DNA of 61,958 bases from Maribacter sp. (GTDB taxonomy: Bacteria; Bacteroidota; Bacteroidia; Flavobacteriales; Flavobacteriaceae), in contig JAHENB010000017.1 in assembly GCA_024643345.1 (NCBI GenBank), forward strand, positions 1 through 61,958, given 5' to 3'. Under the pieces are notes generated by a model that saw only the letters and a program-made list of their open reading frames with translations, did no database searches and had not been told where the DNA came from. Positions 10,301 to 18,483 of this stretch are shown here, piece by piece (positions within the stretch are counted from its first letter, which is position 1; each line of letters opens with the position of its first letter). The translations under genes were made by a program, and so were the position numbers.

Positions 10301-10761
10301 TCGTGCCAATCGTGAATGCTGTCGTGATTCAGATCGGGAAGCCATGCGTTCTCCTCGCTCAATTCAGGGGCAAAAGTGGTCCTCAAAAAGGCACGTCGGT
10401 CTTCCACCGATTGCATGGCGATCGAAGGGGTCATCCATTGGCGATAACCACGAATGTCAAATTCGGAATTTTTGGAACGGTTCGTCCTGGTCAAGTAAAT
10501 ATTACCGGCGTCATCGATTTGCATGGCGATGGGGTCCGGAGCCAGGGAATCTGTTGCCCACAAACTCAGTTCGAGTCCATCTGCAATTTTTGCGGTGATG
10601 CGCTCCCGTATTTCCTTTGCCTTGGCAACCCCCAAGGCGGAATCTTCCTGAATGGCCAATGGGATTTCCATAGGTTTGTTGGGTTTGTTGTCACAGGCAA
10701 GAACAGCCATGAGAACCAGAAACGAGGAGAGGCAATATCTAACTATGGAAATTGGTTTCAT
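7336..10761 (-). CDS. PVC-type dehydrogenase/HEAT-repeat/cytochrome c lipoprotein
   Basis: Very large exported protein (1141 residues). The leader ends in LVLMAVLAC, a lipobox, so it is probably anchored in a membrane facing the periplasm or surface. Residues about 40-480 form the membrane-bound dehydrogenase beta-propeller with calcium-type loops such as DTNKDGMAD and DTNGDGVLDE and the motif GPDGALYLADWVNGWG. About 500-990 is a long array of HEAT-like repeats. The C-terminal cytochrome c domain has the haem site CVRCH near residue 1015 and a methionine-rich segment (MPSAMPAMGLM) that may supply the axial ligand. It is the last gene of a probable three-gene operon with DUF2007 and M28 genes. 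Members are thought to oxidise sugars; substrate unknown. Confidence 0.85.
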   Translation of the reverse strand: MKPISIVRYCLSSFLVLMAVLACDNKPNKPMEIPLAIQEDSALGVAKAKEIRERITAKIADGLELSLWATDSLAPDPIAMQIDDAGNIYLTRTNRSKNSEFDIRGYRQWMTPSIAMQSVEDRRAFLRTTFAPELSEENAWLPDLNHDSIHDWHDLTVEKDEVWKLEDTNKDGMADISTRILEDFNEEVTDVAGALLVRKEDVFVGVGPDMWRLWDTNGDGVLDEKTSIAHGFAVHIGFGGHGMSGAIEGPDGKIYWGIGDIGANLTTLDGTNHKYPNQGIIVRCNPDGSNFEVFAKGLRNTHEFVFDAYGNIISSDNDGDHAGESERLVHIVEGSDAGWRSNWQYGKYTDSKNNGYNVWMDEKMYVPRWEGQAAYFIPPIINYHNGPTGMAYNPGTALGTEWVDKFFLVEFVGDPSRSHIWSFGLRSKGASFELDNEVDVLSGVLPTGIQFGPDGALYLADWVNGWGTKNYGRVWKLDVTPNKNDLETERQKTKQLMTLDYGDQSNDELVALLGYPDMRIRKKAQFELATRTFWGYRALKKVLEEENNQFARIHAIWGIGQIAADDIDKAEPLEELLQDEDPEIVAQAIKVIGDVKYGKAAQKLVPLLQDENDRIKFFAAQALGRMAYEPAIRPLLDMLAANNDEDNYLRHAAVLALSRIGDSEPIIALANDSNRSLRLAAVLVLRRLQHPEVALFLQDHDEYIVAEAARAINDDWSIPEAMPALASMLAAGNLTSEPLLRRAINAALRVGGDQELDNLIAFSKNTNVPNTLRGEALATLANWANPSVLDRVDGRFRGEVRRDSALIKSKMEQEIPLFLKENDPDLLIGVSKTLAALGIDNHNKDLLEILRKNGNPAVRASMLEALGVLEKENIDDALNLGMRDPSQEVRETAVGLLGKLEIPEAQLPILVDAFFKTGSGGEQQRMLGVLGEMPLSKSEPILKNLIQKGKQNQLSPNVMLDLIEAVEASKSEDLIAQLGQLKSGGHTVDAYQETLYGGRWWQGRSVFTNNPTAQCVRCHAVGGSGGKVGPPLDNIGKILTREQILESLIEPGARLAPGYGSVVITLKDGQKVTGILEEESKEALLIRTSDAEPMEIAASRIQKRENMPSAMPAMGLMISKRELRDLIEYLSSLKEDQQAMN

Positions 10762-10778
10762 AAAATGTCAGTTAAAGA

Positions 10779-11009
10779 TTATTTGGCTTGGCCATCAATT
10801 TGTTGAACAATGGTTTCGGATCTTTGTACTTCATCATTATTGACAAAGAGTTCCACCGTCCCTAACATGGAACTGGCAAAACCGGCCAATCGGGCCGATT
10901 CGGCTTCATCTTTGATTACGGCTTCAATGCCCTGTTCATGCAGGGCCTCTACGATTCTTTTGGCCAAAAGGGAATTCCCCGTAAATATCTTGGTATAGTC
11001 GGTGTGCAT
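10779..11009 (-). CDS. DUF2007 domain protein
   Basis: Small cytosolic protein of 76 residues. The sequence YTKIFTGNSLLAKRIVEALH followed by a block ending in ELFVNN is typical of DUF2007, a ferredoxin-like signal-transducing fold related to PII proteins; function is not established. It sits between the M28 peptidase gene (10 bases upstream) and the cytochrome lipoprotein gene (17 bases downstream), so all three are likely co-transcribed. Confidence 0.8.
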   Translation of the reverse strand: MHTDYTKIFTGNSLLAKRIVEALHEQGIEAVIKDEAESARLAGFASSMLGTVELFVNNDEVQRSETIVQQIDGQAK

Positions 11010-11019
11010 GATTTATCAA

Positions 11020-13212
11020 TTATAAAAGTTTGTCAATCTCTAGAATATGTGCGTTGAAACGCTTTAGCGTTTCGGTCAAAACCGCGATTTGTTCCTGGGC
11101 CTCCTTCCAATCTTTTTGTTCTATCGCCTCACGTACCCCGGGCAAGGTCTTTACGCCGTATCCAGTATAAAATCCTGGGGCATAGATCTGATGTTTGTAC
11201 CATGGGCGCCGGGGCAATCCCACCGATGAGGTCAATACCTGTTCTGCGGACCTCAATTTTTGGTTGATCTTGTTGCGTTGCTCGAGGGTCAGTTTGGAAA
11301 CATCGGCTGCACCGAATTTTTCGGTGCTCGATTTTAGGGCGACCATTTCGTTCTGTAAAGGGGTAAAATCCAAATAGGGAATCTCTTCCTTTTTAGCTGG
11401 TTTTTTAAAGGGCAGGGTAGGATCTGCCGCCAATTCAAACACGTTTTTATCTACCATTTGGTTATGTTTTGCAACTTCTTCCCGCATTTGGTCACATGAC
11501 TTCATTATTTCGTCAAGATAACCGGAAACGGTATTGTGCCATTGTTCGAACTCGAAAGGGAGCAGGTCGGCATTGGCCAAACGCAAAGTAATTCTGCCGG
11601 CCGTATTTGCCAGTGCCACCCCATAGGCAAATTCCGGGTCTTTAAATCTTTTATAATGGGGGTAGGTATCATAAATCGTATGGTATTCCCCCCCGGAACT
11701 TTCCCCATCATAGCCCAAATTCAAAGAAGCGATACCCGCATGTTGTATAAAGGGTGTGTAATCGGAACCGGATCCCAATGCCGAAATCGAGAATTCTCCC
11801 TTGCCCCCTTTGACCATATCAAAGGCATTGCTTCGCTCTTTGACCGAAACGCCGCGCTGAGGATCGGTCACCGCATCGGCTACCTCCCCGACCATTTTCT
11901 GCAGGGTATGCGAACCGCCCACTTCCAGGAAGCCGCGACCGTTGCCATCGGTATTGATGTATGCGACCACTTTTTGCTGCAATTCGGCTTGATGGTCTTC
12001 GACCCATTCAGTAGATCCGATCAGACCTGGTTCCTCGGCATCCCAGGCGCAATAGATCAGGGTGCGTTTGGGCCTGTCTCCCTTTTTGGCGAGTTCGCCA
12101 ATGGCCCTTGCCTCCTCCATAAGGGCCACCATGCCGCTGATGGGGTCATTGGCGCCATGTACCCATGCATCATGGTGGTTGCCCCGCATCACCCATTGAT
12201 CCGGGAATTCGGTTCCTTTCATGGTAGCAATCACGTTGTGGGCCGGCGTCAGTTTCCAATCGAACGCCAACTTCAAATGCACTTTGGCCGGACCGGGACC
12301 AATGTGGTAGGTAATGGGAAGTCCCCCTCGCCATGATTCAGGGGCCATGGTGCCATCCAGGGCTTCCAATAAGGGTTGGGCATCTTCATAGGATATGGGC
12401 AATACCGGTATTTTTGTGATGGTGGGTGCGTCTTTACGATCCAATCGTTTCGCATCTATTGTGGCGGCATATCCGGGGGTGAGCACATCTCCGGGATAAG
12501 TGGGCATATCCATGACGGAGCCCCGTTGAACTCCCGTCTTGTTTTTAAAGGCCCCTTTGGGATAAACATCACCCGCGACATAACCATCATCTTGTGGATC
12601 TGAATATATGATGCAGCCAATGGCCCCTTTTTCTGCAGCTAGTTTCGGCTTGATGCCGCGCCATGAGCCTTGATATTTTGCAATGACGATCTTACCCTTG
12701 ACCTCTACGCCCAATTTTTCGAGTTCCTCATAATCCTTGGGAATGCCATAATTTACAAAGACCAATTCGGCGGTCACGTCGCCATCGGTGGAAAAGGCAT
12801 TGTAACTGGGCAACAAAGCATCACCTTGTTGGGTAAATTCATCCCCTTCTACCGGTACGGCGTTAAGTTTGGCTTGGTAGGCAGTGGGTGCGGTCAATTC
12901 CAATAAACGTACCGTTGGATAAGGAAATAGAACCTGATAGGTTTCTATTCTGGTGTCATATCCCCATGATTTAAATTGTTTTTCGATCCATTCGGCATTT
13001 TCAAGACCATATTTAGTGCCGACCCAATGGGGTTCCGCCGACATTTTTTGCATCCATTGGTCAAGATTTTTGGCATTCAGTTTGGCTTCGTACGCTTTTT
13101 CTAATGTGAATTGCTTTTTGGTGTTCTCCTGGGTAAATCCGGTAATCGTATTTTGGGCGGTGCAAACAAAAAAGGAAATGGAAAAAACGAAACAAAGAAG
13201 GTATTTATGCAT
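11020..13212 (-). CDS. M28 family zinc peptidase, glutamate carboxypeptidase II / transferrin receptor-like
   Basis: Secreted metallopeptidase of 730 residues with a cleavable signal peptide ending near SFFVCTAQ. Layout: PA (protease-associated) domain at about 110-310, M28 catalytic domain at about 310-570, and a transferrin-receptor-type dimerisation domain at the C-terminus. Visible zinc ligands are His and Asp in GNHHDAWVHGANDP, Glu in DAEEPGLIGSTEW, Asp in YINTDGNGRG, and His in GGEYHTIYDTYPHY. The family releases C-terminal glutamate or other residues from peptides. It is the first gene of a minus-strand set followed by DUF2007 and the cytochrome lipoprotein. It likely feeds on extracellular peptides; the exact specificity is not visible. 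Confidence 0.92.
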   Translation of the reverse strand: MHKYLLCFVFSISFFVCTAQNTITGFTQENTKKQFTLEKAYEAKLNAKNLDQWMQKMSAEPHWVGTKYGLENAEWIEKQFKSWGYDTRIETYQVLFPYPTVRLLELTAPTAYQAKLNAVPVEGDEFTQQGDALLPSYNAFSTDGDVTAELVFVNYGIPKDYEELEKLGVEVKGKIVIAKYQGSWRGIKPKLAAEKGAIGCIIYSDPQDDGYVAGDVYPKGAFKNKTGVQRGSVMDMPTYPGDVLTPGYAATIDAKRLDRKDAPTITKIPVLPISYEDAQPLLEALDGTMAPESWRGGLPITYHIGPGPAKVHLKLAFDWKLTPAHNVIATMKGTEFPDQWVMRGNHHDAWVHGANDPISGMVALMEEARAIGELAKKGDRPKRTLIYCAWDAEEPGLIGSTEWVEDHQAELQQKVVAYINTDGNGRGFLEVGGSHTLQKMVGEVADAVTDPQRGVSVKERSNAFDMVKGGKGEFSISALGSGSDYTPFIQHAGIASLNLGYDGESSGGEYHTIYDTYPHYKRFKDPEFAYGVALANTAGRITLRLANADLLPFEFEQWHNTVSGYLDEIMKSCDQMREEVAKHNQMVDKNVFELAADPTLPFKKPAKKEEIPYLDFTPLQNEMVALKSSTEKFGAADVSKLTLEQRNKINQKLRSAEQVLTSSVGLPRRPWYKHQIYAPGFYTGYGVKTLPGVREAIEQKDWKEAQEQIAVLTETLKRFNAHILEIDKLL

Positions 13213-13267
13213 GGTGGTATATTTTGTGATGAAAGTTAAGTTATTTTAAGGGTATAAACCAAGCTGA

Positions 13268-14650
13268 TCAAGGCATTTTGCCGGGTTCATGAAAACCCAT
13301 TGATGCATCGTCCAGAACCAATATCCAATCCTGGCCTTTCCCGGAGGTGGGCGGGACGATCGTGATCTGATCGGTCTTCGCTATGGTCGGCCCTGTAAAG
13401 GCGTTGCCGGTTCTTGGGTCGTACCACCAGCTGTTCAGGGTATTTCCCTTGAGGGGGCTTAAATCAAGGCGACAGGTCTTCCCCTTAGGAAAATATATGA
13501 AGGCATAGGTCCCTTCACTGTCTCTGGTGGCGATAATGAAATCATCATCCTCTTCTTGCACATCCAAAACCATCGCCTGATCTGGAACTCGGGTCAAAAA
13601 AGGCCTTGAAAGCATCAAATGTTTGAGATGCTTTACCTGATTGGCCATAGGAAGTTCCAAAGCCTGCTGCCAAGGACGCAAAGGACCGTTGATCCCTTCC
13701 CCATCCAAGGTATGCATTTGCCATACGTCATGGCAACCATAGGTTTGGCCAAAAGCACCAGCAAATACATTCCAGTACATAATGCGACGGATGTCGTCGG
13801 GAATACTGTAACCCAATTCCCTGGCATTGAAACAATTGGGATGATCTTCATAAAGTGGTTCGCCATCCAGCACGGGTTTGGTCGGATTTAAGTCATAATC
13901 GTGCATGATGAATTTATAGGTACCCTGATTGGCACAATGTCCGGTTTGGTGCATATTGAAATCTAGCCAAGGTTCATTATGGAACCAGGTGGATGATCCA
14001 CCAGGGAGGTTGGGCTGGGGGTGATAACCCATTAAAGTGGTCCCATAACCACCGGCCGCTGCCACGATACCTTCTGCCATTTGGTTCCATACCGTTATAT
14101 CTGCGCTGCCCACCCTGGGATTGCGGTCCCCTCCAATGATCCAAATGATATTGTCATGCTCTTTGTATCGGTTGCCGATCCATTGGCCATAGGCCCGTGC
14201 GTTGTCGGGTGTAAAGATTTCAGGACCAGTACCCCAGCTGTTCTTGAATACTTTGTCGCCCCAACTGGGTAAGAGCGCAATATACATGCTCAGGGAATCG
14301 GCAGTGTCAATAATGGCATCTACATATTCAAAATACCTCGGGTTGGGGGTCGTAGGATCATTATTCAATAAGGGCTTTTCCCCATATCTATTGGGCGTGT
14401 TCAACCCGTCCAATTCTGCCAGTGCCACTGCCTGGATTACATTAAACCCCTGTTCTTTTCTTTTTTCAAGATACATTTTGGCCTGTTGTAAATCGGTTCT
14501 ATGGAACAACTCCCAAGCCGTATCGGCCAGCCAAAAAAATGGTTTTCCGTCTTCGGTCACCAAATAACGATGGTTGTCGCTTACCCTGAGTTTTTGAGTC
14601 TGGGCCGTGCCTATGGCTGAGCAAAATAACAGGAGATAAAGCGTTCTCAT
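13268..14650 (-). CDS. Glycoside hydrolase family 140-like (apiosidase-type, DUF4038)
   Basis: Secreted glycosidase of 460 residues with a short signal peptide (MRTLYLLLFCSAIGTAQ). The DUF4038 TIM barrel begins at NHRYLVTEDGKPFFWLADTA. The candidate acid/base Asp is in IIWIIGGDRNP and the candidate nucleophile Glu in PVLDGEPLYED. A C-terminal Ig-like collagen-binding-type domain (SWWYDPRTG, ending ..GQDWILVLDD) follows, as in family members. Characterised GH140 enzymes release apiose from the pectin rhamnogalacturonan-II. The ATG at 14650 was preferred over a start at 14797, which would place 49 unrelated residues before the signal peptide. It stands alone, not in a polysaccharide utilisation locus, with no susC/susD pair nearby. 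The gene upstream on the other strand is a pseudogene. Confidence 0.85.
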   Translation of the reverse strand: MRTLYLLLFCSAIGTAQTQKLRVSDNHRYLVTEDGKPFFWLADTAWELFHRTDLQQAKMYLEKRKEQGFNVIQAVALAELDGLNTPNRYGEKPLLNNDPTTPNPRYFEYVDAIIDTADSLSMYIALLPSWGDKVFKNSWGTGPEIFTPDNARAYGQWIGNRYKEHDNIIWIIGGDRNPRVGSADITVWNQMAEGIVAAAGGYGTTLMGYHPQPNLPGGSSTWFHNEPWLDFNMHQTGHCANQGTYKFIMHDYDLNPTKPVLDGEPLYEDHPNCFNARELGYSIPDDIRRIMYWNVFAGAFGQTYGCHDVWQMHTLDGEGINGPLRPWQQALELPMANQVKHLKHLMLSRPFLTRVPDQAMVLDVQEEDDDFIIATRDSEGTYAFIYFPKGKTCRLDLSPLKGNTLNSWWYDPRTGNAFTGPTIAKTDQITIVPPTSGKGQDWILVLDDASMGFHEPGKMP

Positions 14651-14706
14651 GGTTGATTGGTTATAGAAGATTGAAAATACAGAAAATTTCTTAGAATCTG
14701 GCCTAT

Positions 14707-15303
14707 TTGCTACACCGTGCACTGCTCCCAGGACAATCATTGGTGAAGGAATACAACTTAGGAGATCTTTCCTCGTTTCCTGCCATTGGTGCCACAAATC
14801 CCGCCGATACCTCCAAAGCTACCTTCAATGAATCCTATTCACAATATTTTAAAATGGTTTTACCGATTGGTCGCTTTCCATTGAAGGCAGCACGGAAAGA
14901 CCGGGACCCTAGTCGTTTTCCGATCTCCAAAAATTTCCGGCACATACACATATCACCCGCCATACTTGTGAAAGGGTTATACGGCCATAGTACAGTGGAC
15001 CGGGGTTCCCTTGCATACTAACTTACAAAGTGTGGTTATAATGCCTAATGCTCGCTTCGTGAACTTCTACTCTTTTGATGGTTGGGAAAACAGTATAGAT
15101 TTGTTGGATGCCTTCCGCACCAGACGATATTGACCTATGGTATGAATGGCAGTGATTTGCCAATAACCCATAGGGCTCCGGTATGGCTTAGGGTAGAGCA
15201 CCAAATTGGCTATAAGTACAGGAAATACCTGCAGCGCATCGTCGTTTCCGATGAATTTGTAGATGCTGGCGACACTGGATGGGCCTGGTATGTCGGCATT
15301 TAA
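14707..15303 (+). pseudogene. Decayed sulfite oxidase-family molybdopterin oxidoreductase
   Basis: Reading the plus strand and switching frames restores a protein of the Mo-cofactor sulfite oxidase superfamily. Frame 1 gives PGQSLVKEYNLGDLSSFPAI and GATNPADTSKA up to YSQYFK. After a frameshift at the A-run 14851-14854 it gives TDWSLSIEGSTERPG, then an in-frame TAG at 14910-14912, then THITRHTCE with the Mo-binding Cys. A second shift near 14970-14976 gives TAIVQWTGVPLH and MPNARFVNFYSFDGWENSID. A third near 15111-15122 gives HQTILTYGMNGSDLPITH, LRVEHQIGYK and the terminal GWAWYVGI followed by TAA. The N-terminal signal region is absent. At least three frameshifts and one stop rule out a working gene. 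Confidence 0.9.
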
Positions 15304-15372
15304 TCGAGCAATGGTAATATGCCGCCCGTTGAACTTTGCAAAGATTGATTACAAATGGTAACCAAATATGCA

Positions 15373-16716
15373 CTATGATTTTGGAATTTGGTTTTTTGGT
15401 TGCTTGATCCTGGTCTGGACCGGTTCTCCATAGAGGTCGAAGTCGGAGGCATCGGTAATTTTGATATCGAAGAATTCCCCTTGTTTTAAATAATGCTCAT
15501 TGGCATCGATCAGTACTTCGTTATCAACATCAGGCGAGTCGTATTCGGTTCTTCCCACAAAATGGTTCCCTTCCTTCCTATCGATAATGCAGCGAAAGGT
15601 CTTTCCAATCTTTTCCTGGTTGAGTTCCCAGGAAATCTGAGACTGAAGCTCCATGATCTCATTGGCCCGTGTCTGTTTTACATCTTCTGGGACATCATCG
15701 TCCAATAAATAGGCATGGGTATTTTCCTCATGGCTATAGGTAAAACAGCCAAGGCGTTCAAAACGCATGGTTTCGACCCATTTTTTCAAGGTTTGAAAGT
15801 CGGTTTCGGTCTCTCCCGGATAACCCACGATCAAAGTGGTTCGAATGGCCATATCCGGTACGGTTGTCCTGAAATCGTGCAAGAGCTGTGTGGTTTTGGC
15901 CTGGGTAGTCCCACGGCGCATACTTTTCAAAATATGGTCGGAAATATGCTGCAAGGGAATATCGATATAATTACATATTTTAGGTTCCCGTTTCATCACC
16001 TCCAACACATCCATGGGGAAACCTGTAGGGAACGCATAATGAAGCCGTATCCATTCAATGCCTTCTACCTGCACCAACCGCTGCAACAGTTCCGCCAAAT
16101 TTCTCTTTTTGTAAAGATCGAGGCCGTAATAGGTTAGGTCCTGTGCGATCAATATCAGTTCCTTTACCCCTTTGGCGGCAAGCTTTTCAGATTCAATGAC
16201 CAGTTCGTCGATGGGTTTGCTGCTGTGCTTGCCCCTCATGATCGGTATGGCACAGAACGAACAGGGCCTGTCGCAACCTTCAGCAATCTTTAAATACGCA
16301 TAGTTTTTTGGGGTGGTGGTGAGCCGTTCGCCAATAAGTTCATGCTTGTAATCGGCCTCCAGGGCTTTCAACAAGTTCGGCAATTCACTAGTGCCAAAAT
16401 ATTCGTCAACATTGGGTATTTCCTTTTGCAGATCGGGCTTGTATCGCTCGCTAAGACATCCGGTCACAAATACTTTATCGACTTTCCCGGCCTCTTTTTG
16501 TGCCACATATTCCAAGATGGTGTTCACACTCTCCTCTTTGGCATTGGCGATAAATCCACAGGTATTGATGACCACGATATTGCCTTCCCCTTCATGCACC
16601 ACTTCCTTCTGGTTGGCGCGCAATTGCCCCATGAGCACTTCCGAATCGTACACGTTTTTGGAGCACCCCAAGGTGACCACGTTGATTTTGTTCTTTTTGA
16701 TCGATTTTGTACGCAT
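15373..16716 (-). CDS. rimO: Ribosomal protein uS12 methylthiotransferase RimO
   Basis: Radical-SAM enzyme that adds a methylthio group to a conserved aspartate of ribosomal protein S12. It has 447 residues. The N-terminal MTTase domain supplies three cluster-binding cysteines (Cys18 in TLGCSKN, Cys53 in NTCGF, Cys87 in GCLSERY). The radical-SAM motif is CDRPCSFC (Cys148, 152, 155). A C-terminal TRAM domain covers about the last 65 residues. TLGCSKN (not CQMN) and EGCDRPCSFCAIP favour RimO over MiaB. I took the ATG at 16714-16716; a further upstream in-frame start at 16776 would precede the promoter element. Confidence 0.95.
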   Translation of the reverse strand: MRTKSIKKNKINVVTLGCSKNVYDSEVLMGQLRANQKEVVHEGEGNIVVINTCGFIANAKEESVNTILEYVAQKEAGKVDKVFVTGCLSERYKPDLQKEIPNVDEYFGTSELPNLLKALEADYKHELIGERLTTTPKNYAYLKIAEGCDRPCSFCAIPIMRGKHSSKPIDELVIESEKLAAKGVKELILIAQDLTYYGLDLYKKRNLAELLQRLVQVEGIEWIRLHYAFPTGFPMDVLEVMKREPKICNYIDIPLQHISDHILKSMRRGTTQAKTTQLLHDFRTTVPDMAIRTTLIVGYPGETETDFQTLKKWVETMRFERLGCFTYSHEENTHAYLLDDDVPEDVKQTRANEIMELQSQISWELNQEKIGKTFRCIIDRKEGNHFVGRTEYDSPDVDNEVLIDANEHYLKQGEFFDIKITDASDFDLYGEPVQTRIKQPKNQIPKS

Positions 16717-16732
16717 GTCTTTAAATGAGGCG

Positions 16733-16740
16733 CAAAAATA
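16733..16740 (-). promoter_or_regulatory. -7 box (TATTTTTG) of rimO
   Basis: Minus-strand TATTTTTG, exact match to TAnnTTTG, 16 bases upstream of the chosen rimO ATG. The same TATTTTTG octamer precedes guaA and the NDH-2 gene in this window. Its position supports the start at 16716. Confidence 0.55.
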
Positions 16741-16797
16741 CGATTTGGAAGGGGAAGAATTTACCTTATTAGGCATTTATTCTCTGAAAGCAACCCT

Positions 16798-17343
16798 TTA
16801 AGGAACCAGATACTCAGATTCCCAACCATAAGATTCCAAGGAATAGCGAACCCTTAAATGGTTCGGCCTTTTTAATTGAAGGTATTCGAACTTGAAGGGC
16901 CGAATGGCCAAAGCGCAGAAGTGCTCTTCATCGTGGAGATATTCCACGGCATCCGGATCTGCCAGTTTACTGCCCGGGGCCAAGGAAGTGGTATAGTCTC
17001 TCCTTTGTTCAGGTTGTACTTTTTGCCAATACTTGTTGAGAAGCAACTTATCCTTTACGATAAGGGCAATGCCCTCTATCCTGATTTGCAAAAGTTTTTC
17101 AGGATGGTAGAACAATAGGCTTACGTTCTTGTTTTCTTTGATGTGGATGATCTTCTTGGATCGTTTGTCGGTAAAAAAGGTCAGTTCCATATCTTCCGTA
17201 ACAGAACGCAACCGAACCGTGCGAAGCCTAGCCACGCGATCGAGGCCGACGGTGGCCATCGTACAAAATTTGAACGGATGCCCATTATCGGTGGCTCCTT
17301 GTTGGAGTTCTGCTTGGATTTCTTGAAAAAATTGATGGGTCAT
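16798..17343 (-). CDS. Pyridoxamine 5'-phosphate oxidase-family FMN-binding protein
   Basis: Split-barrel flavin protein of 181 residues. The N-terminal half carries the FMN-contacting segments FCTMATVGLDRVARLRTVRLR and the strand ELTFFTDKRSKKI..I; the C-terminal segment has FKFEYLQLKRPNHLRVRY. The arrangement matches the pyridoxamine oxidase-like (Alr4036-type) family rather than proven PdxH, since the C-terminal PdxH motif is not clear. It may be a flavin reductase or stress protein. It lies 81 bases upstream of rimO on the same strand, separated by rimO's own promoter. Vitamin B6 oxidation is possible but not shown. Confidence 0.75.
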   Translation of the reverse strand: MTHQFFQEIQAELQQGATDNGHPFKFCTMATVGLDRVARLRTVRLRSVTEDMELTFFTDKRSKKIIHIKENKNVSLLFYHPEKLLQIRIEGIALIVKDKLLLNKYWQKVQPEQRRDYTTSLAPGSKLADPDAVEYLHDEEHFCALAIRPFKFEYLQLKRPNHLRVRYSLESYGWESEYLVP

Positions 17344-17757
17344 TTGTCAGTTGTTTCAACAACATAAAGGTACGTAAAGGAATTGATGTTCCCGGTCAAA
17401 AAACAGGATTTAGCCTATCGGCATATTAATTTATTTCTGTTTTATTTACGATGCGTTTTAATGAATATATGATTATAATATATTGATATATAATAATATA
17501 CGCTTTAAAAAAGCGCCTACACGGCTTACCCGGCCTTTACGGGAAATAAAAAAAACAAAAAAAGAGGTAGGGTGTTTTCTTTTTCGATTGTTATATAATC
17601 AAATTGCTGTGAAAAAGAAATTTTTGAAAATATACTTTGTGTGAAAATTAGTTCATGTGTTTAGGTTGGTTTTTTGATTTTGATGAAAAAGCCTCGATGT
17701 AGGGTCGGGGCTTTTTACTTTTCTTCATTTTTTTTCAGGATGTATTCAAAGCCGATA
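17344..17757. other. AT-rich intergenic region
   Basis: About 414 bases with very low GC (runs of TATAAT-like sequence at 17460-17500). It contains a short perfect hairpin CGCTTTAAAAAAGCG at 17501-17515 and the terminator at 17686-17716. No coding sequence seen. It probably holds the promoter of the PPOX-family gene; no clean TAnnTTTG element stood out. Confidence 0.5.
17686..17716 (-). terminator. Intrinsic terminator of the SIMPL gene
   Basis: Twelve-pair stem with one G-T wobble: AAAAAGCC (17686-17693) pairs with GGCTTTTT (17709-17716), extended inward by TCGA/TCGG, with a loop of seven. T-runs on both strands make it formally bidirectional; it lies about 42 bases past the SIMPL stop codon. 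Confidence 0.8.
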
Positions 17758-18483
17758 TCAATCCACATGATACTCCAATCGCATGGTGATGGAGGCCGTT
17801 TTGTTCTTTGAAGCCGTATTATATGCCCCGTCCCAACTGAAGCTTTCACCTGAATTTTGGCCCGTGATCTGAAAAACGCCCATTTGTGCCGACACCAGGT
17901 CGCCCAAAGTTCCTCCCGCATTGGCCGCGATTTTCTCGGCCCGAAGTCTGGCATCCTCGGTGGCCTTCGAAATCATTTCGATTTTAAGATCGGCCAAGCC
18001 GGTATAGTAGTATCTCGGGGGTGCGGAACTGAATTGTACCCCTTTGTTCAGGAGTTCGGTAATTTCCCTTGAGATTTGCTCGATCATGGGCACATCGGTC
18101 GATTCGATCTGAATCGATTGTAGGAGCTGATAGCCTTTAAAGACAGTCCCCACATAGTTGCCGTTATCATATTTATTGTCGACTTTTTCTATGGTCTGTA
18201 CCGAATTGAAGATGATTTTGCTGGCCTCAATGCCTTTGGAGACCAAATAATCTTTTACGATTTCCTTTTCCCGGTTCAATTCTTCGAAGGCCAGTTTCAA
18301 TTCGTAATTATTGGCCGAAAAACTGCCCTCCCAAACGATGAGATCGGAGGTAAAGTCCTCGTTCCCCAGGCCGGTCACCGAAATAATATGCGGTGGTTGG
18401 GCCCTTTTCACATAGGCGTTTCCCAAAAAATAAGCGGCGATAACAATGGCGAATCCGAAAATGACCGCAGTCAAATGTTTCAT
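17758..18483 (-). CDS. SIMPL domain protein (DUF541)
   Basis: Exported or membrane-anchored protein of 241 residues. The N-terminal segment HLTAVIFGFAIVIAAYFLGNA is an uncleaved anchor or signal. The SIMPL domain begins at HIISVTGLGNEDFTSDLIVW and includes KATEDARLRAEKIAANAGG, the diagnostic C-terminal helix. Relatives (YggE, BP26) form periplasmic oligomers whose function is poorly defined and has been linked to oxidative stress. It is divergent from guaA and ends at a strong terminator, so it is monocistronic. Confidence 0.9.
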   Translation of the reverse strand: MKHLTAVIFGFAIVIAAYFLGNAYVKRAQPPHIISVTGLGNEDFTSDLIVWEGSFSANNYELKLAFEELNREKEIVKDYLVSKGIEASKIIFNSVQTIEKVDNKYDNGNYVGTVFKGYQLLQSIQIESTDVPMIEQISREITELLNKGVQFSSAPPRYYYTGLADLKIEMISKATEDARLRAEKIAANAGGTLGDLVSAQMGVFQITGQNSGESFSWDGAYNTASKNKTASITMRLEYHVD

